DNA from: Romboutsia faecis
GTDB taxonomy: Bacteria; Bacillota; Clostridia; Peptostreptococcales; Peptostreptococcaceae
Reading direction: 5' to 3'
DNA: 64,000 bases
Assembly: GCF_014323405.1 (NCBI RefSeq)
Contig: NZ_JACRWE010000003.1
Location: 496,001-560,000 of the forward strand
Shown here: piece by piece, positions 52,079 to 60,968 of the stretch
How the letters are laid out: every line of letters starts with the position of its first letter
Position numbering within the stretch: position 1 is the first letter of the stretch
Notes under the pieces: model-generated
Database searches by the model: none
What the model was told of the DNA's origin: nothing
The model's input: only the letters and a program-made list of their open reading frames with translations
Position numbers and translations under genes: made by a program

Positions 52079-53452
52079 TTAATTAAATATTTTACTTATC
52101 CTATTATCTATATTATTTAATGTATCTTCCTTAACTTCTAAATAGCCCTCGTAGTCTTCTATATCTCTACAAATACTACTTGTAATTTCACAAATTGTAT
52201 AATTAATTTTTTCTAAATTATAATCATACATAGTTTCTACTGTATCAACCTCAATAATTATTTTACATATAGTCATATATATATCATTAATTATTATATT
52301 CCCCTCATCTTTAAACGTAGATAATATTTGTTCTTGACTATCTTTAGAAATAACTTTCATTTTTATAAAAGATATAAAATTTTCAAAATCTTCTTTATTA
52401 TTATGAGGTTCAATCTCAAACAAAATTCTAAAGAATAAGTTCCATGCAAATTCATCATTTAATTTGTTCATTATATACTTTCCTAGTTTTTTGCAAAAAT
52501 CATCTTTTAATACTGGCTTTTTATCAAATAAAATTGGCTGATTAAAGTCAATTTCTTTTTTAGATATTTCATTTATCCTTGATAATCCATTAATCATTAA
52601 GTCTCCAAATATGCTATCATCAACATCTTCTTCATTTTTATTAAAAGAGTAATTTAAAATTGTTTCACAAGGTTTTTTAAAGTCAACGATAAATCCTATA
52701 CTTTCTTTCATCTTCATTGAAAAAGTATCATGTGCCATCTTTGCTAATAATTTCTCTAACTCTTTTTTCTTTCCTACTGAATGTTCAAAACTCCCTGTAT
52801 TAAAATTTTTATATACATTCACTAATTGGTTATCTATCATTGTAAGATTATTCTTAATAGATAACATCATATCTTTTAAAAAGCTATCACCTAATAAGTA
52901 TGTGTTATTTTTATAAATAACCTTGTGTTCAATTTCACTCCAAAAAATATTTACTAGTGATTTTATCTGAAGTTCAAATTTAATTTGTCTATCTAAATAA
53001 TTAAATTTACCGTCTATTCTATATATCTCAAATCCATTTTTTTGTTTTTTAGGTTGTTTTTCGCTAAGCTTTAATTTTATATTTGGATTTTCTTTATTAT
53101 AATAATAAACTTTATCATCAGTCTTATTAAAGTATCGTCTTAATACTCTATATATTTTATTTTCATCTTCAATAAATCTACACTCAATTCTTACTCCTAT
53201 TAAATCTGTGAGATTATGTATAAGATTGCTAGCCTCATTATATTTTTTTAAATATCTATTTCTTATTATTTTTTCTCTTAAGCTACACTCTGATTTCACT
53301 CTTGATGTTACATTTATATACTCTTCTTCTTTATAATCTAAAATCACTTCGAAGTATTCTTCTAACTCATCTCCTATTAGCTCTAATGTTGAACTCATAG
53401 ATTTTAACTTGTCTATTGATTCTTCTATAAAATCAAATTCTAGCAGTCCCAT
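52079..53452 (-). CDS. RelA/SpoT-domain protein with long C-terminal extension
   Basis: A 457-residue protein. Residues about 40-225 match the (p)ppGpp synthetase domain: VTSRVKSECSLREKI near 47 (R, K and S of the GRVKS motif kept, Gly replaced by Ser), DLIGVRIECRFIED near 82, FELQIKSLVNIFWSEIEHKVIYK near 158. The acceptor-side loop that normally reads YRSxH appears as KNGFEIYRIDGKF near 138, without the usual Tyr-x-Ser-x-His. There is no HD hydrolase domain. The last 230 residues form helices of no recognised family. It may be a small alarmone synthetase with altered specificity, a toxSAS-like enzyme or a binding-only relic. It is monocistronic. Confidence 0.8.
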   Translation of the reverse strand: MGLLEFDFIEESIDKLKSMSSTLELIGDELEEYFEVILDYKEEEYINVTSRVKSECSLREKIIRNRYLKKYNEASNLIHNLTDLIGVRIECRFIEDENKIYRVLRRYFNKTDDKVYYYNKENPNIKLKLSEKQPKKQKNGFEIYRIDGKFNYLDRQIKFELQIKSLVNIFWSEIEHKVIYKNNTYLLGDSFLKDMMLSIKNNLTMIDNQLVNVYKNFNTGSFEHSVGKKKELEKLLAKMAHDTFSMKMKESIGFIVDFKKPCETILNYSFNKNEEDVDDSIFGDLMINGLSRINEISKKEIDFNQPILFDKKPVLKDDFCKKLGKYIMNKLNDEFAWNLFFRILFEIEPHNNKEDFENFISFIKMKVISKDSQEQILSTFKDEGNIIINDIYMTICKIIIEVDTVETMYDYNLEKINYTICEITSSICRDIEDYEGYLEVKEDTLNNIDNRISKIFN

Positions 53453-54264
53453 AATTTACACTCCTAATTTAATCTATTCTTGTTTTATTATTCTACCACC
53501 TTTTTATACTTAAAGTAACTTACTACACTAAAATTTCATAGTAATTTCACATAAGTGTTATATTATCAATGTAATATAACATCTATAAAAGTAGGTTTAA
53601 ACATAATAGATCATAGATAAAATAAAAATACACCTTTATATCAGAAATTTAAGGTGTATTTTTATATATATTTAGTTTTGTAAATTATATCTTATATTTT
53701 ATTTCAATTTATAGAATAAGAATTCTATGGTATTTCGTATACAAAGTACATATAATCTCATTTTTATTTATCTAAATCCTATTATTTTATAACAAATTTA
53801 TTAAAATAAAAATAAAATTCTAAACTGTATTTTTATTATTTTTATATTTCCTGTGCAATAATTATTAAAATTATTATTAATTTATTGTAGATTATCCCTA
53901 AGATTTTTTCTGATTTTAATGGCATAAAAATACATTCAAATTTCTTACTCAATAACTCAATAAGCAAATTTGAATGTATTATATATATCCTAGAAGTTAA
54001 AATATCTTAAACTATAGTATAAATACTACCTTAAATTAATTCCTAGGAAATAAAAACTTCTATATAGTTCTATTATAAGTATTTTCTCATTAACATTTAA
54101 TATTTTTGGACTTTATATAAATATATTATTACTTTATACCTAAAAAATATATATGAAGTAAATTCTAATTTAATTACCCAAGCAATATTACTATAAGTTA
54201 ATACATCTATATCCATTGTAGTAATTTATTCTTTATTTTAAAAGATGAATACAATATATTATTT
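53453..54264. other. 812-base intergenic stretch with two hairpins
   Basis: No open frame with a plausible ribosome binding site is seen in this region. Two hairpins can be read: 53624-53663 (AAAAATACACCTT / AAGGTGTATTTTT) and 53929-53980 (AATACATTCAAATTT / AAATTTGAATGTATT). The rest is A/T-rich, without repeats or riboswitch cores. The hairpins bracket a 260-base segment that could be a short untranslated RNA or a fully decayed gene. Confidence 0.4.
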
Positions 54265-56748
54265 CTATATTAACTTACAAATTTCCTTTTTATTTTCTAA
54301 AGCTTCTAAATATTTTTCGAGTATTACAGCCCTAATACTCTCATATCTAATATAATTAGGTAAATTTTTCTTAATTATGCTTATTTTTTCTTCTCCAAAT
54401 GCATTACAAGCATTTATAATAAGGTCAGCTTCTTCATCATTATAAAATGCTTTTAAGTTTAATTTAAATTTGATTTCTTGATTTTCTTTTATATAATCAT
54501 ATACATATCCTAAAATTGTTGATATAGAAGTTTCAAGTTCTTCACCTACAAAATTAATATCTTTTCCTTGATTTAATAAGTCTAAAGCTATTTCATTATT
54601 CTTTCTGCTCTCTCCGTCTATAACAACTTTTAACTTTTCTTTTTCATTCCAATTAACGTTCATATTATTTTCTATTATATGATCTTCAACTAAACGTAAT
54701 ATTTCTTGACCATATTTTTCAATCTTAACAGGTCCAATTCCTGAAATATCATTTAGCTGTTCTGTAGTTCTAGGATATCTACCACTTATTTCTTTTAGGG
54801 TATTATTACCTAATATTCTATATGAAGTTACTTCCTCTTCTTTAGCATATCTATCTCTTAATTCTTTTAGCTTTTTATATAGATTTATATCAGTTTTGAC
54901 AAATAAAAACTCTTCATCTTTAGCATTTTTATCTCGATTTATTTTTTCTTCTTTTTTTATATCTTTTTCTAATATATATTGTTCTATTACTTTAATAAAT
55001 TTATTTGAGTACTTTTCATATTTAATTTCTCCAACACCTGATATACTAAGCATATCTTCTTTATTAGTTGCATAAATAGATGCCATTGTTTTTAACACAC
55101 TATCACCGAATACCATGTAAGGAGCTATTTTTTCTTCAGATGCAATCTCATATCTTAATGATTTTAATCTTTCATATAATTCATCATTTGTATTTAAAGA
55201 TTTACTTATTATAGTTTCTTTAAATTTAACCTCCACTTCACCTTTTAATACTTTCATAGATAAATCATTTAACTTCACGGTTGGGTAAGTTCCATTATAT
55301 CCTATATTTTTTACTAATTCTAAGTAACCATGAGAAACTAGTGTATTTATAAATATTTTTAAATTTTCATTTGAATACTCCTTCATTATTCCATAGGTAG
55401 AAAGTTCATCAAATCCAAAGTCTAATAGTTTTTTATTCTTAGATCCTATAAGTACATCTACAATAATATTCACTCCATAACTCTTTTTCATTCTATATAT
55501 ACATGATATAACTTTCTGAGCATCTAAAGTTTTATCTATTATCTCTCCTTCAGTTAAACAATTGCTACAATTATTACACTCCTCTAAAAGAGTTTCACCA
55601 AAATAAGATAATATACTTTTTCTATAACAATCATTGCTATAAATCAAGTCTTTCATTTGCTGAAGTTTTTCATGCTGGAATAACTTCCTCTTATTGTTAT
55701 CTATACTTATGTCGATTAAATACTGCTGTATATGAATATCTCCTGGAGAGAATAAAAGAATACATTCACTTTTTTGATTATCTCTTCCTGCTCTACCTAT
55801 TTCTTGATAATAATTTTCTATACTTTGAGGCATATTATAATGTATTACCCACCTAATATTAGGTTTATCGATACCCATACCAAAGGCATTAGTAGCAACA
55901 ATTATATTAACTTTATCATTGATAAAATCTTCTTGATTTATTTTTCTTTCTTCTTGTGATAAACCAGCATGATATTTTGATACTGAATATCCTCTTTTAT
56001 ATAATCCTTCATATATTTTTTCTACATCTTTCCTTGTAGCTGCATAAATAATTCCATTTTCTTTTTTATGATTTTCTAAGTAATCAATAATATATTTATT
56101 TTTACTAGATGACTTCACTATGTTTATATATAAATTTTCTCTATTAAATCCAGTTATATAAATATCTGGATTTAATAATCTTAAACTAGCAATAATATCT
56201 TTCCTTACCTCTTGAGATGCCGTTGCTGTAAATGCAGTTACTACTGGTCTATTTAATAATTTTTCTATAAATGAATAAATCTTAGTATAACTTATCCTAA
56301 AATCATGCCCCCATTGAGATACACAATGAGCCTCATCTACAGCTATTTGGCTTACATTTTTATCTTTTATAAGATTGATAAATTCATAGCTATCTAATCT
56401 CTCTGGAGCTACATAAATAATTTTATATTCATTATTTTTAATATTTTCTAGAATCTCATTAAATTCACTACTACTTAGAGAACTATTAATATATGTTGCA
56501 TTAATTCCCATAGTTTTTAAAGCATCTACCTGATCCTTCATTAAAGATATTAGGGGTGAAATAACTAATGTAATTCCATCTAATAATAAAGCTGGAACTT
56601 GATAGCAGATAGATTTACCTCCACCTGTTGGCATAATAGCAAGAACATCATTTCTATTTATAATAGAGTTTATTATATCTTCTTGGCCTCTCCTAAAATT
56701 CGTATATCCATAATACTTAGTTAATATATCTAAAGGTTTTAAACTCAT
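54265..56748 (-). CDS. recQ: ATP-dependent DNA helicase RecQ with two HRDC domains
   Basis: An 827-residue RecQ helicase. The RecA-like core has Walker A MPTGGGKSICYQVPALLL near 42, DEAHCVSQWGHDFR near 140, and the RecQ loop GIDKPNIRWVIHYNMPQSIENYYQEIGRAGRD near 290. A zinc-binding RecQ-CT region follows (C-N-N-C-S-N-C near 380). Two HRDC domains (about 528-600 and 622-695) and a C-terminal winged-helix-like region complete it. Two HRDC copies are more than in E. coli RecQ. AGGAGG precedes ATG 56748. The downstream region lacks an adjacent terminator and is 812 bases long. Confidence 0.95.
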   Translation of the reverse strand: MSLKPLDILTKYYGYTNFRRGQEDIINSIINRNDVLAIMPTGGGKSICYQVPALLLDGITLVISPLISLMKDQVDALKTMGINATYINSSLSSSEFNEILENIKNNEYKIIYVAPERLDSYEFINLIKDKNVSQIAVDEAHCVSQWGHDFRISYTKIYSFIEKLLNRPVVTAFTATASQEVRKDIIASLRLLNPDIYITGFNRENLYINIVKSSSKNKYIIDYLENHKKENGIIYAATRKDVEKIYEGLYKRGYSVSKYHAGLSQEERKINQEDFINDKVNIIVATNAFGMGIDKPNIRWVIHYNMPQSIENYYQEIGRAGRDNQKSECILLFSPGDIHIQQYLIDISIDNNKRKLFQHEKLQQMKDLIYSNDCYRKSILSYFGETLLEECNNCSNCLTEGEIIDKTLDAQKVISCIYRMKKSYGVNIIVDVLIGSKNKKLLDFGFDELSTYGIMKEYSNENLKIFINTLVSHGYLELVKNIGYNGTYPTVKLNDLSMKVLKGEVEVKFKETIISKSLNTNDELYERLKSLRYEIASEEKIAPYMVFGDSVLKTMASIYATNKEDMLSISGVGEIKYEKYSNKFIKVIEQYILEKDIKKEEKINRDKNAKDEEFLFVKTDINLYKKLKELRDRYAKEEEVTSYRILGNNTLKEISGRYPRTTEQLNDISGIGPVKIEKYGQEILRLVEDHIIENNMNVNWNEKEKLKVVIDGESRKNNEIALDLLNQGKDINFVGEELETSISTILGYVYDYIKENQEIKFKLNLKAFYNDEEADLIINACNAFGEEKISIIKKNLPNYIRYESIRAVILEKYLEALENKKEICKLI

Positions 56749-57031
56749 TTTTTCCTCCTAGTAACCGAACTTATGTTTGCTTTAATTATAATCTATTTAT
56801 TTATATTTTATTCAAGCATATTATTATTTTATATTATCATAAACTTATTTAAATTTATTAACATTCTTTAATAAACTTATTTTTTTATGATAAATACATT
56901 TATTCATATATAGTTTTAATTTATATATAATCTCATCATATAGCAATTTTCTATAGTAAAGTAAATTAAATATATTTATAAGCAATAGTTTGTATATTTT
57001 TATTATAGTAATAAATTATGGAGGTATGGCA

Positions 57032-57439
57032 ATGTACTATAACTATATAGAAGATCTAAGTATTGATAAACAGAAACTTCTAAAAAAATATTCTCTATCT
57101 CTTAATGATGAGTTAATTTGGGAATTTAATCATAAAAAATATTATAAAGTTAAATACTTCACTCATAAATTTGCTATTAAACACTCTACATTAAGTCTCT
57201 TATTTCATATCTACAAGCTTTGTTATGCAAAAATAAAATATTTCGAAAATAACTTTGAAAAATATGAACCTTTAAAGTATAGCTATAAGGAAGGCTTCTT
57301 TAAATGTGAACTATATGACATGGAGTTCATGATTCATAAAAGTAGCAATATTATAATAGATCTAAGAAACTTAAGCGAAATAAAAACCATAGAAGATTTT
57401 AGAAGTTTTTGTAAATATCTAGAAAGCTTTGAAAAATAA
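57032..57439 (+). CDS. Hypothetical protein, 135 aa
   Basis: A soluble protein of about 135 residues without recognised motif. It is rich in Tyr, Lys and Phe (MYYNYIEDLSIDKQKLLKKY at the start; FKCELYDMEFMIHK later). The longer frame begins with MYIFIIVINYGGMA, but GGAGG lies immediately before that internal ATG and 7 bases from MYYNYIED, so I start at 57032. It is convergent with agcS and has a shared terminator. There is no signal or membrane segment. Function unknown. Confidence 0.6.
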   Translation: MYYNYIEDLSIDKQKLLKKYSLSLNDELIWEFNHKKYYKVKYFTHKFAIKHSTLSLLFHIYKLCYAKIKYFENNFEKYEPLKYSYKEGFFKCELYDMEFMIHKSSNIIIDLRNLSEIKTIEDFRSFCKYLESFEK

Positions 57440-57443
57440 AAAG

Positions 57444-57471
57444 GCGTGCATCAAATTAATTTGATACACGC
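57444..57471. terminator. Bidirectional terminator between convergent genes
   Basis: GCGTGCATCAAATT pairs with AATTTGATACACGC (one wobble) without a loop gap. It lies between the 135-residue gene and the agcS stop. Confidence 0.85.
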
Positions 57472-57481
57472 TTATTATGTC

Positions 57482-58906
57482 TTAAGCAGTTACTTCATCT
57501 TTATCACGTTTCCATTCAGTTACATTTTCAAGACCTTCTATTTTTGAAGAGTCAAATATAGGATCTTCTATACCTGCTTTTCTTTGTTCTTCATAATCTT
57601 TTAATACTCTAAAAGCATATTTTCCTAAAAATGCTATTGCTATTAAGTTTATTATTGCCATTAATCCCATAAACACATCTGCCAAATTCCAAACTATTTC
57701 TATTTGAGCTACAGATCCAAATAAAACAAATCCAACAACTGCTACTCTAAATATTGTCATTGTAGATTTACTATTATTCATAAACTCAACATTTGACTGA
57801 CCATAGTAGTAGTTACCAACTATTGAGCTGAATGCAAATAATAATATACAAACTGCTATAAATATATTTCCTATTGGACCTATATGATAAGCTAAAGCTT
57901 CTTGTGTTAATCCTATACCTTCAGCTGAACTTGTTGCATACCCTGGGTATAAAAGCACTACAAATGCTGTACAAGAACATATTATTAAAGTGTCAACAAA
58001 AACTCCAAGAGCTTGTATTAAACCTTGCTTAACTGGATGTGATACTTCTGCTGTTGCAGCAGCATTAGGAGCACTCCCCATACCTGCTTCATTTGAGAAT
58101 AAACCTCTTTTTACACCAACAAGTATTATTCCACCCATTGTACCCATCGACATACTTCTAAAATCAAGAGCATTCGTAAATATTAATTTTATTATATTAG
58201 GTAACTCTGTTATATTAGTTACTACTACAAATAAAGAAACTAATATATATAAGACTGCAAGAATTGGAACAATAACTTCAGATACTTTTGCTATTCTGTG
58301 AGATCCACCAAATATTACTATTGCAGTTACTGCAGCTATTACTAGACCTAAACCAAATCTATTAATTCCAAAAGCATTATTAAATGCAGCTGTTATGGTA
58401 TTTGCTTGAACTGCATTAAATACAAATGCAAAACAAATAGTTATAAGAACTGAGAACATAACTCCCATCCACTTTTTATTTAGACCTTGCTCCATATAAT
58501 AAGCAGGTCCACCTCTATATGAATTTCCATCTTTTACTTTATAAATTTGAGCTAACGTACTTTCTACAAATCCTGATGCCGAACCTATTAACGCTATAAG
58601 CCACATCCAGAATATCGCCCCAGGTCCACCAGCAACAACAGCAATAGCTATACCAGCTATGTTACCTGTACCTACTCTAGATGCTGTACTAATACAAAAT
58701 GCTTGGAAAGAAGATATTTTTCCTTCTTTTTTTGCATTTTTGGAAGCTCCATCTCCTAAAAGTTTAAACATCTCTTTGAAAAACCTAAATTGTACAAAGT
58801 TTGTCTTTACTGTAAAGTAAATTCCTAAAACAATAAGCATTGCTATTAGTATGTAAGTCCAAATAAAGTCATTAACTTGTAATACTAATTTGTTTAATAA
58901 TTCCAT
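57482..58906 (-). CDS. Sodium:alanine symporter (AgcS)
   Basis: A 474-residue Na+-coupled alanine/glycine symporter with about 11 helices. Family signatures: GTGNIAGIAIAVVAGGPGAIFWMWLIALIGSASGFVESTLAQ near 80-120 and GVKRGLFSNEAGMGSAPNAAATAEVSHPVKQG near 262-294. The tail (KDYEEQRKAGIEDPIFDSSKIEGLENVTEW) is cytoplasmic. GGGGGAATTAAT precedes ATG 58906. The 350-base upstream region is A/T-rich, has a repeated TGCAA(A/T)TT word, but no glycine riboswitch. Confidence 0.93.
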   Translation of the reverse strand: MELLNKLVLQVNDFIWTYILIAMLIVLGIYFTVKTNFVQFRFFKEMFKLLGDGASKNAKKEGKISSFQAFCISTASRVGTGNIAGIAIAVVAGGPGAIFWMWLIALIGSASGFVESTLAQIYKVKDGNSYRGGPAYYMEQGLNKKWMGVMFSVLITICFAFVFNAVQANTITAAFNNAFGINRFGLGLVIAAVTAIVIFGGSHRIAKVSEVIVPILAVLYILVSLFVVVTNITELPNIIKLIFTNALDFRSMSMGTMGGIILVGVKRGLFSNEAGMGSAPNAAATAEVSHPVKQGLIQALGVFVDTLIICSCTAFVVLLYPGYATSSAEGIGLTQEALAYHIGPIGNIFIAVCILLFAFSSIVGNYYYGQSNVEFMNNSKSTMTIFRVAVVGFVLFGSVAQIEIVWNLADVFMGLMAIINLIAIAFLGKYAFRVLKDYEEQRKAGIEDPIFDSSKIEGLENVTEWKRDKDEVTA

Positions 58907-59260
58907 TATTAATTCCCCCTATTTATTATTTATTTTTCGTATTAATTTTCTTGTTATCTAAATAAATTAAATTTTCTATAAAAATGCAATTTATTGATTT
59001 CTTTATTCATTTATACTTATTATATGTTATTTTTTTATAAAATACAATAGATAAAATGCAAATTCATTTTTATAAATTGCAAATTCCCCATATACAAATC
59101 ATTTTCCTCTTTAGCTCTTCTTAAGATTCATGAATTTTTTACTACTTATTTAATTTGTAGAAATATTCTATAATTGATAAAGATTTTCAAACTCGTTTAA
59201 ATTCCTACATTTTTTATGTTATAATATTTATATTAATATATATATAGAGAGGATTTTTAT
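58907..59260. other. Intergenic divergent promoter region
   Basis: About 350 A/T-rich bases between agcS and the EamA gene, read away from each other. They contain the repeated word AAATGCAA(A/T)TT near 58983 and 59056 and a related TTGCAAATT near 59078, possible operator halves. The extended T-rich tracts suggest two divergent promoters. No gene or riboswitch is apparent. Confidence 0.4.
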
Positions 59261-59689
59261 ATGAACTCATGGTTATTATACGCTTTATTAGCAGCAGTAA
59301 GCGCAAGCTTCGTAACAATATTTACAAAGATAGGTATTAATAATTTATCACCTTCATTAGCAACAGCAGTACGCTCTATAATTATGGCCCTATTTTTAAT
59401 TTCTGTATCTTTCTTTAAAGGAGATTTAAATAATATCAATCAATTATTTGAATATAAAAAAGATTTTGTTTATTTAGTTTTTGCAGGAATTTCAGGAGCA
59501 CTTTCATGGTTATTTTTAAATATAGCTTTAAAAACAGGAAAAACGTGGCAAGTAGCACCTATAGATAAATTATCAGTTGTTATAACAGTAGTTGTATCAA
59601 TCTTAATTTTCAAAGAACAAATTTCAATAAAAGGAATTGTAGGGGTTATGCTAATAGCTTTAGGAACGATTTTTGTCGCTTTAGGATAA
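59261..59689 (+). CDS. EamA-family transporter, single-domain
   Basis: A 142-residue drug/metabolite transporter superfamily protein with a single EamA domain (four or five helices): SWLLYALLAAVSASFVTIFTKIGI, then FAGISGALSWLFLNIALKTGK and IDKLSVVITVVVSILIFKEQI. Full-length members have two EamA domains (about 300 residues), so this one must dimerise, like EmrE-type proteins. AGAGAGG precedes the ATG. It is followed 56 bases later by ydbC on the same strand; a promoter-like TATAAT lies near 59707. Substrate unknown. Confidence 0.85.
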   Translation: MNSWLLYALLAAVSASFVTIFTKIGINNLSPSLATAVRSIIMALFLISVSFFKGDLNNINQLFEYKKDFVYLVFAGISGALSWLFLNIALKTGKTWQVAPIDKLSVVITVVVSILIFKEQISIKGIVGVMLIALGTIFVALG

Positions 59690-59745
59690 ATACTTATTGT
59701 ATATGGTATAATAGTAATTATTTAAAAAGAAAGGAAGATTATTTT

Positions 59746-59967
59746 ATGGCTGGAATTAAATATGATATAGAAAAAGAAATAGGTGTAATTTCTCAATCAT
59801 CTAAAGGATGGAATAAAGAACTCAATTTAGTTAGTTGGAATAACAGAGAAGCTAAATATGATATAAGAGATTGGGATGAAACTCATCAAAAAATGGGTAA
59901 AGGTATTACATTTACGAGAGAAGAGCTGTTAAATTTAAAAGAATTATTAAATAGTATTGATATTTAA
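59746..59967 (+). CDS. YdbC-family (PC4-like) single-stranded DNA-binding protein
   Basis: A 73-residue YdbC-family protein with the PC4/Sub1 beta fold: MAGIKYDIEKEIGVISQSS, then ELNLVSWNNREAKYDIRDWDETHQKMGKGITFTREE. Relatives bind single-stranded DNA as a homodimer and may act in transcription or repair. AGAAAGGAAG precedes the ATG. Its 3' end leads to a strong terminator shared with the NifX-like gene on the other strand. No specific target is suggested. Confidence 0.9.
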   Translation: MAGIKYDIEKEIGVISQSSKGWNKELNLVSWNNREAKYDIRDWDETHQKMGKGITFTREELLNLKELLNSIDI

Positions 59968-59980
59968 TACCTACATAGAA

Positions 59981-60031
59981 AATGAGAGCCTAATGTTATA
60001 TTTGTGGCAATTATAACATTAGGCTCTCATT
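59981..60031. terminator. Very strong bidirectional terminator
   Basis: AATGAGAGCCTAATGTTATA pairs perfectly with its 20-base partner around an 11-base loop. It lies between the convergent ydbC and the NifX-like gene. Confidence 0.95.
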
Positions 60032-60057
60032 ATTTATATCATATTCTTTTATCCTTC

Positions 60058-60429
60058 TTAGTGATGGCCGCAACCGTCATGCGAGCAAGTGTGATTTGAT
60101 GGGAATTCTTCAAGCTTATTTTCTTTATATAGCTCAATATTTTCTTTTATTGTATCACCTTGTGATTTATATACTTTAACACCCATAGAATTTAATTTCA
60201 TTATAGCGCCTTGACCTATTCCTCCTACTATAACTGCATCAACAACATTACCTTGCAATGCCTTTAGTGGTTGACATTTTCCATGCTCATGATGTAAATC
60301 CTGGTTATTTATTTCAGTTACTTCTTGATTTTCTAAATTACAAATTACAAATAATGGTGCTGATCCAAAATGTCCATAAGGTTTACTTTCTAATCCTTTA
60401 TTTACCTCTACTGGTATACAAATTTTCAT
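60058..60429 (-). CDS. NifX/NifB-like iron-molybdenum-cofactor-binding family protein
   Basis: A 123-residue protein of the dinitrogenase iron-molybdenum cofactor family (PF02579): MKICIPVEVNKGLESKPYGHFGSAPLFVICNLENQ, then DAVIVGGIGQGAIMKLNSMGVKVYKS. It has a metal-rich C-terminal tail HTCSHDGCGHH and a further His/Cys pair in HHEHGKC near 50. Many anaerobes keep such orphan proteins without nitrogenase. They may bind Fe-S or metal clusters. It is co-transcribed with the ArsR-type gene in front, from which only 1 base separates it. No nif genes are in the window. Confidence 0.85.
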   Translation of the reverse strand: MKICIPVEVNKGLESKPYGHFGSAPLFVICNLENQEVTEINNQDLHHEHGKCQPLKALQGNVVDAVIVGGIGQGAIMKLNSMGVKVYKSQGDTIKENIELYKENKLEEFPSNHTCSHDGCGHH

Positions 60430-60430
60430 T

Positions 60431-60802
60431 TTAAAATCCTCCCTTTTTACAACACTTGTTTATTGATTTACAATTGCTTTTACATCCAATATTATTTATA
60501 GAATTTAAATCATCATCTTCAATAAAAATATCTATTGGATTTCCTTTAATAAAATTAATAAATGATACACATTGATTAAAAGCTTCTTTATCAACACTAT
60601 AAAATACAAAGTAACCTTCTTTAGTACCTTTAAGTATTCCAGCTTCTTTAAGTACTTTTATATGTTGAGAGACAGCTGAATCTGATATTCCTAAAAACTT
60701 AGACATCCCTTTTTGGCATATATTTCTTTTAGATGACAATACCAATATCTTAAGCCTAGTTTCATCACTTAAGGCCTTAAATACTTTACTTATATTTTCC
60801 AT
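60431..60802 (-). CDS. ArsR-family metalloregulator-like repressor
   Basis: A 123-residue winged-helix repressor. The DNA-reading segment is GMSKFLGISDSAVSQHIKVLKEAGILKGTKEGYFVFYSV (about 32-70). A CxxxxGMSK-type cysteine precedes the helix (NICQKGMSK near 28). The tail has a cysteine-rich CKSNCKSINKCCKKGG with four clustered cysteines, a potential metal site. It is the first gene of the pair with the NifX-like protein, so the pair is probably metal-responsive. AGAGGTGA precedes ATG 60802. The sensed metal is unknown. Confidence 0.88.
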   Translation of the reverse strand: MENISKVFKALSDETRLKILVLSSKRNICQKGMSKFLGISDSAVSQHIKVLKEAGILKGTKEGYFVFYSVDKEAFNQCVSFINFIKGNPIDIFIEDDDLNSINNIGCKSNCKSINKCCKKGGF

Positions 60803-60902
60803 GTATCACCTCTTGTAATTAAGTGTTTACTTAATTAAATTATAATAATCTTAATTAATTTTATCAAGTCTTATTTAAAATACCTAAAAAAATAAATAAA
60901 AA

Positions 60903-60944
60903 AAGATATAAAGTAAATTTTTTCAAAATTTATCTTTATATCTT
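60903..60944 (-). terminator. Terminator after the thioredoxin operon
   Basis: AAGATATAAAG-TAAATTTT pairs with AAAATTTA-TCTTTATATCTT around TTC, 25 bases past the reductase stop and followed by a T run on the minus strand. Confidence 0.8.
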
Positions 60945-60968
60945 CTTAAATAAATTAATTATTTAAAC

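Noticed and set aside
60058..60429. Nitrogen fixation gene
   Set aside because: Only the NifX/NifB-like fold is present; no nifHDK, nifE/N or nifB radical SAM gene is in the window, and such orphans are common in anaerobes.
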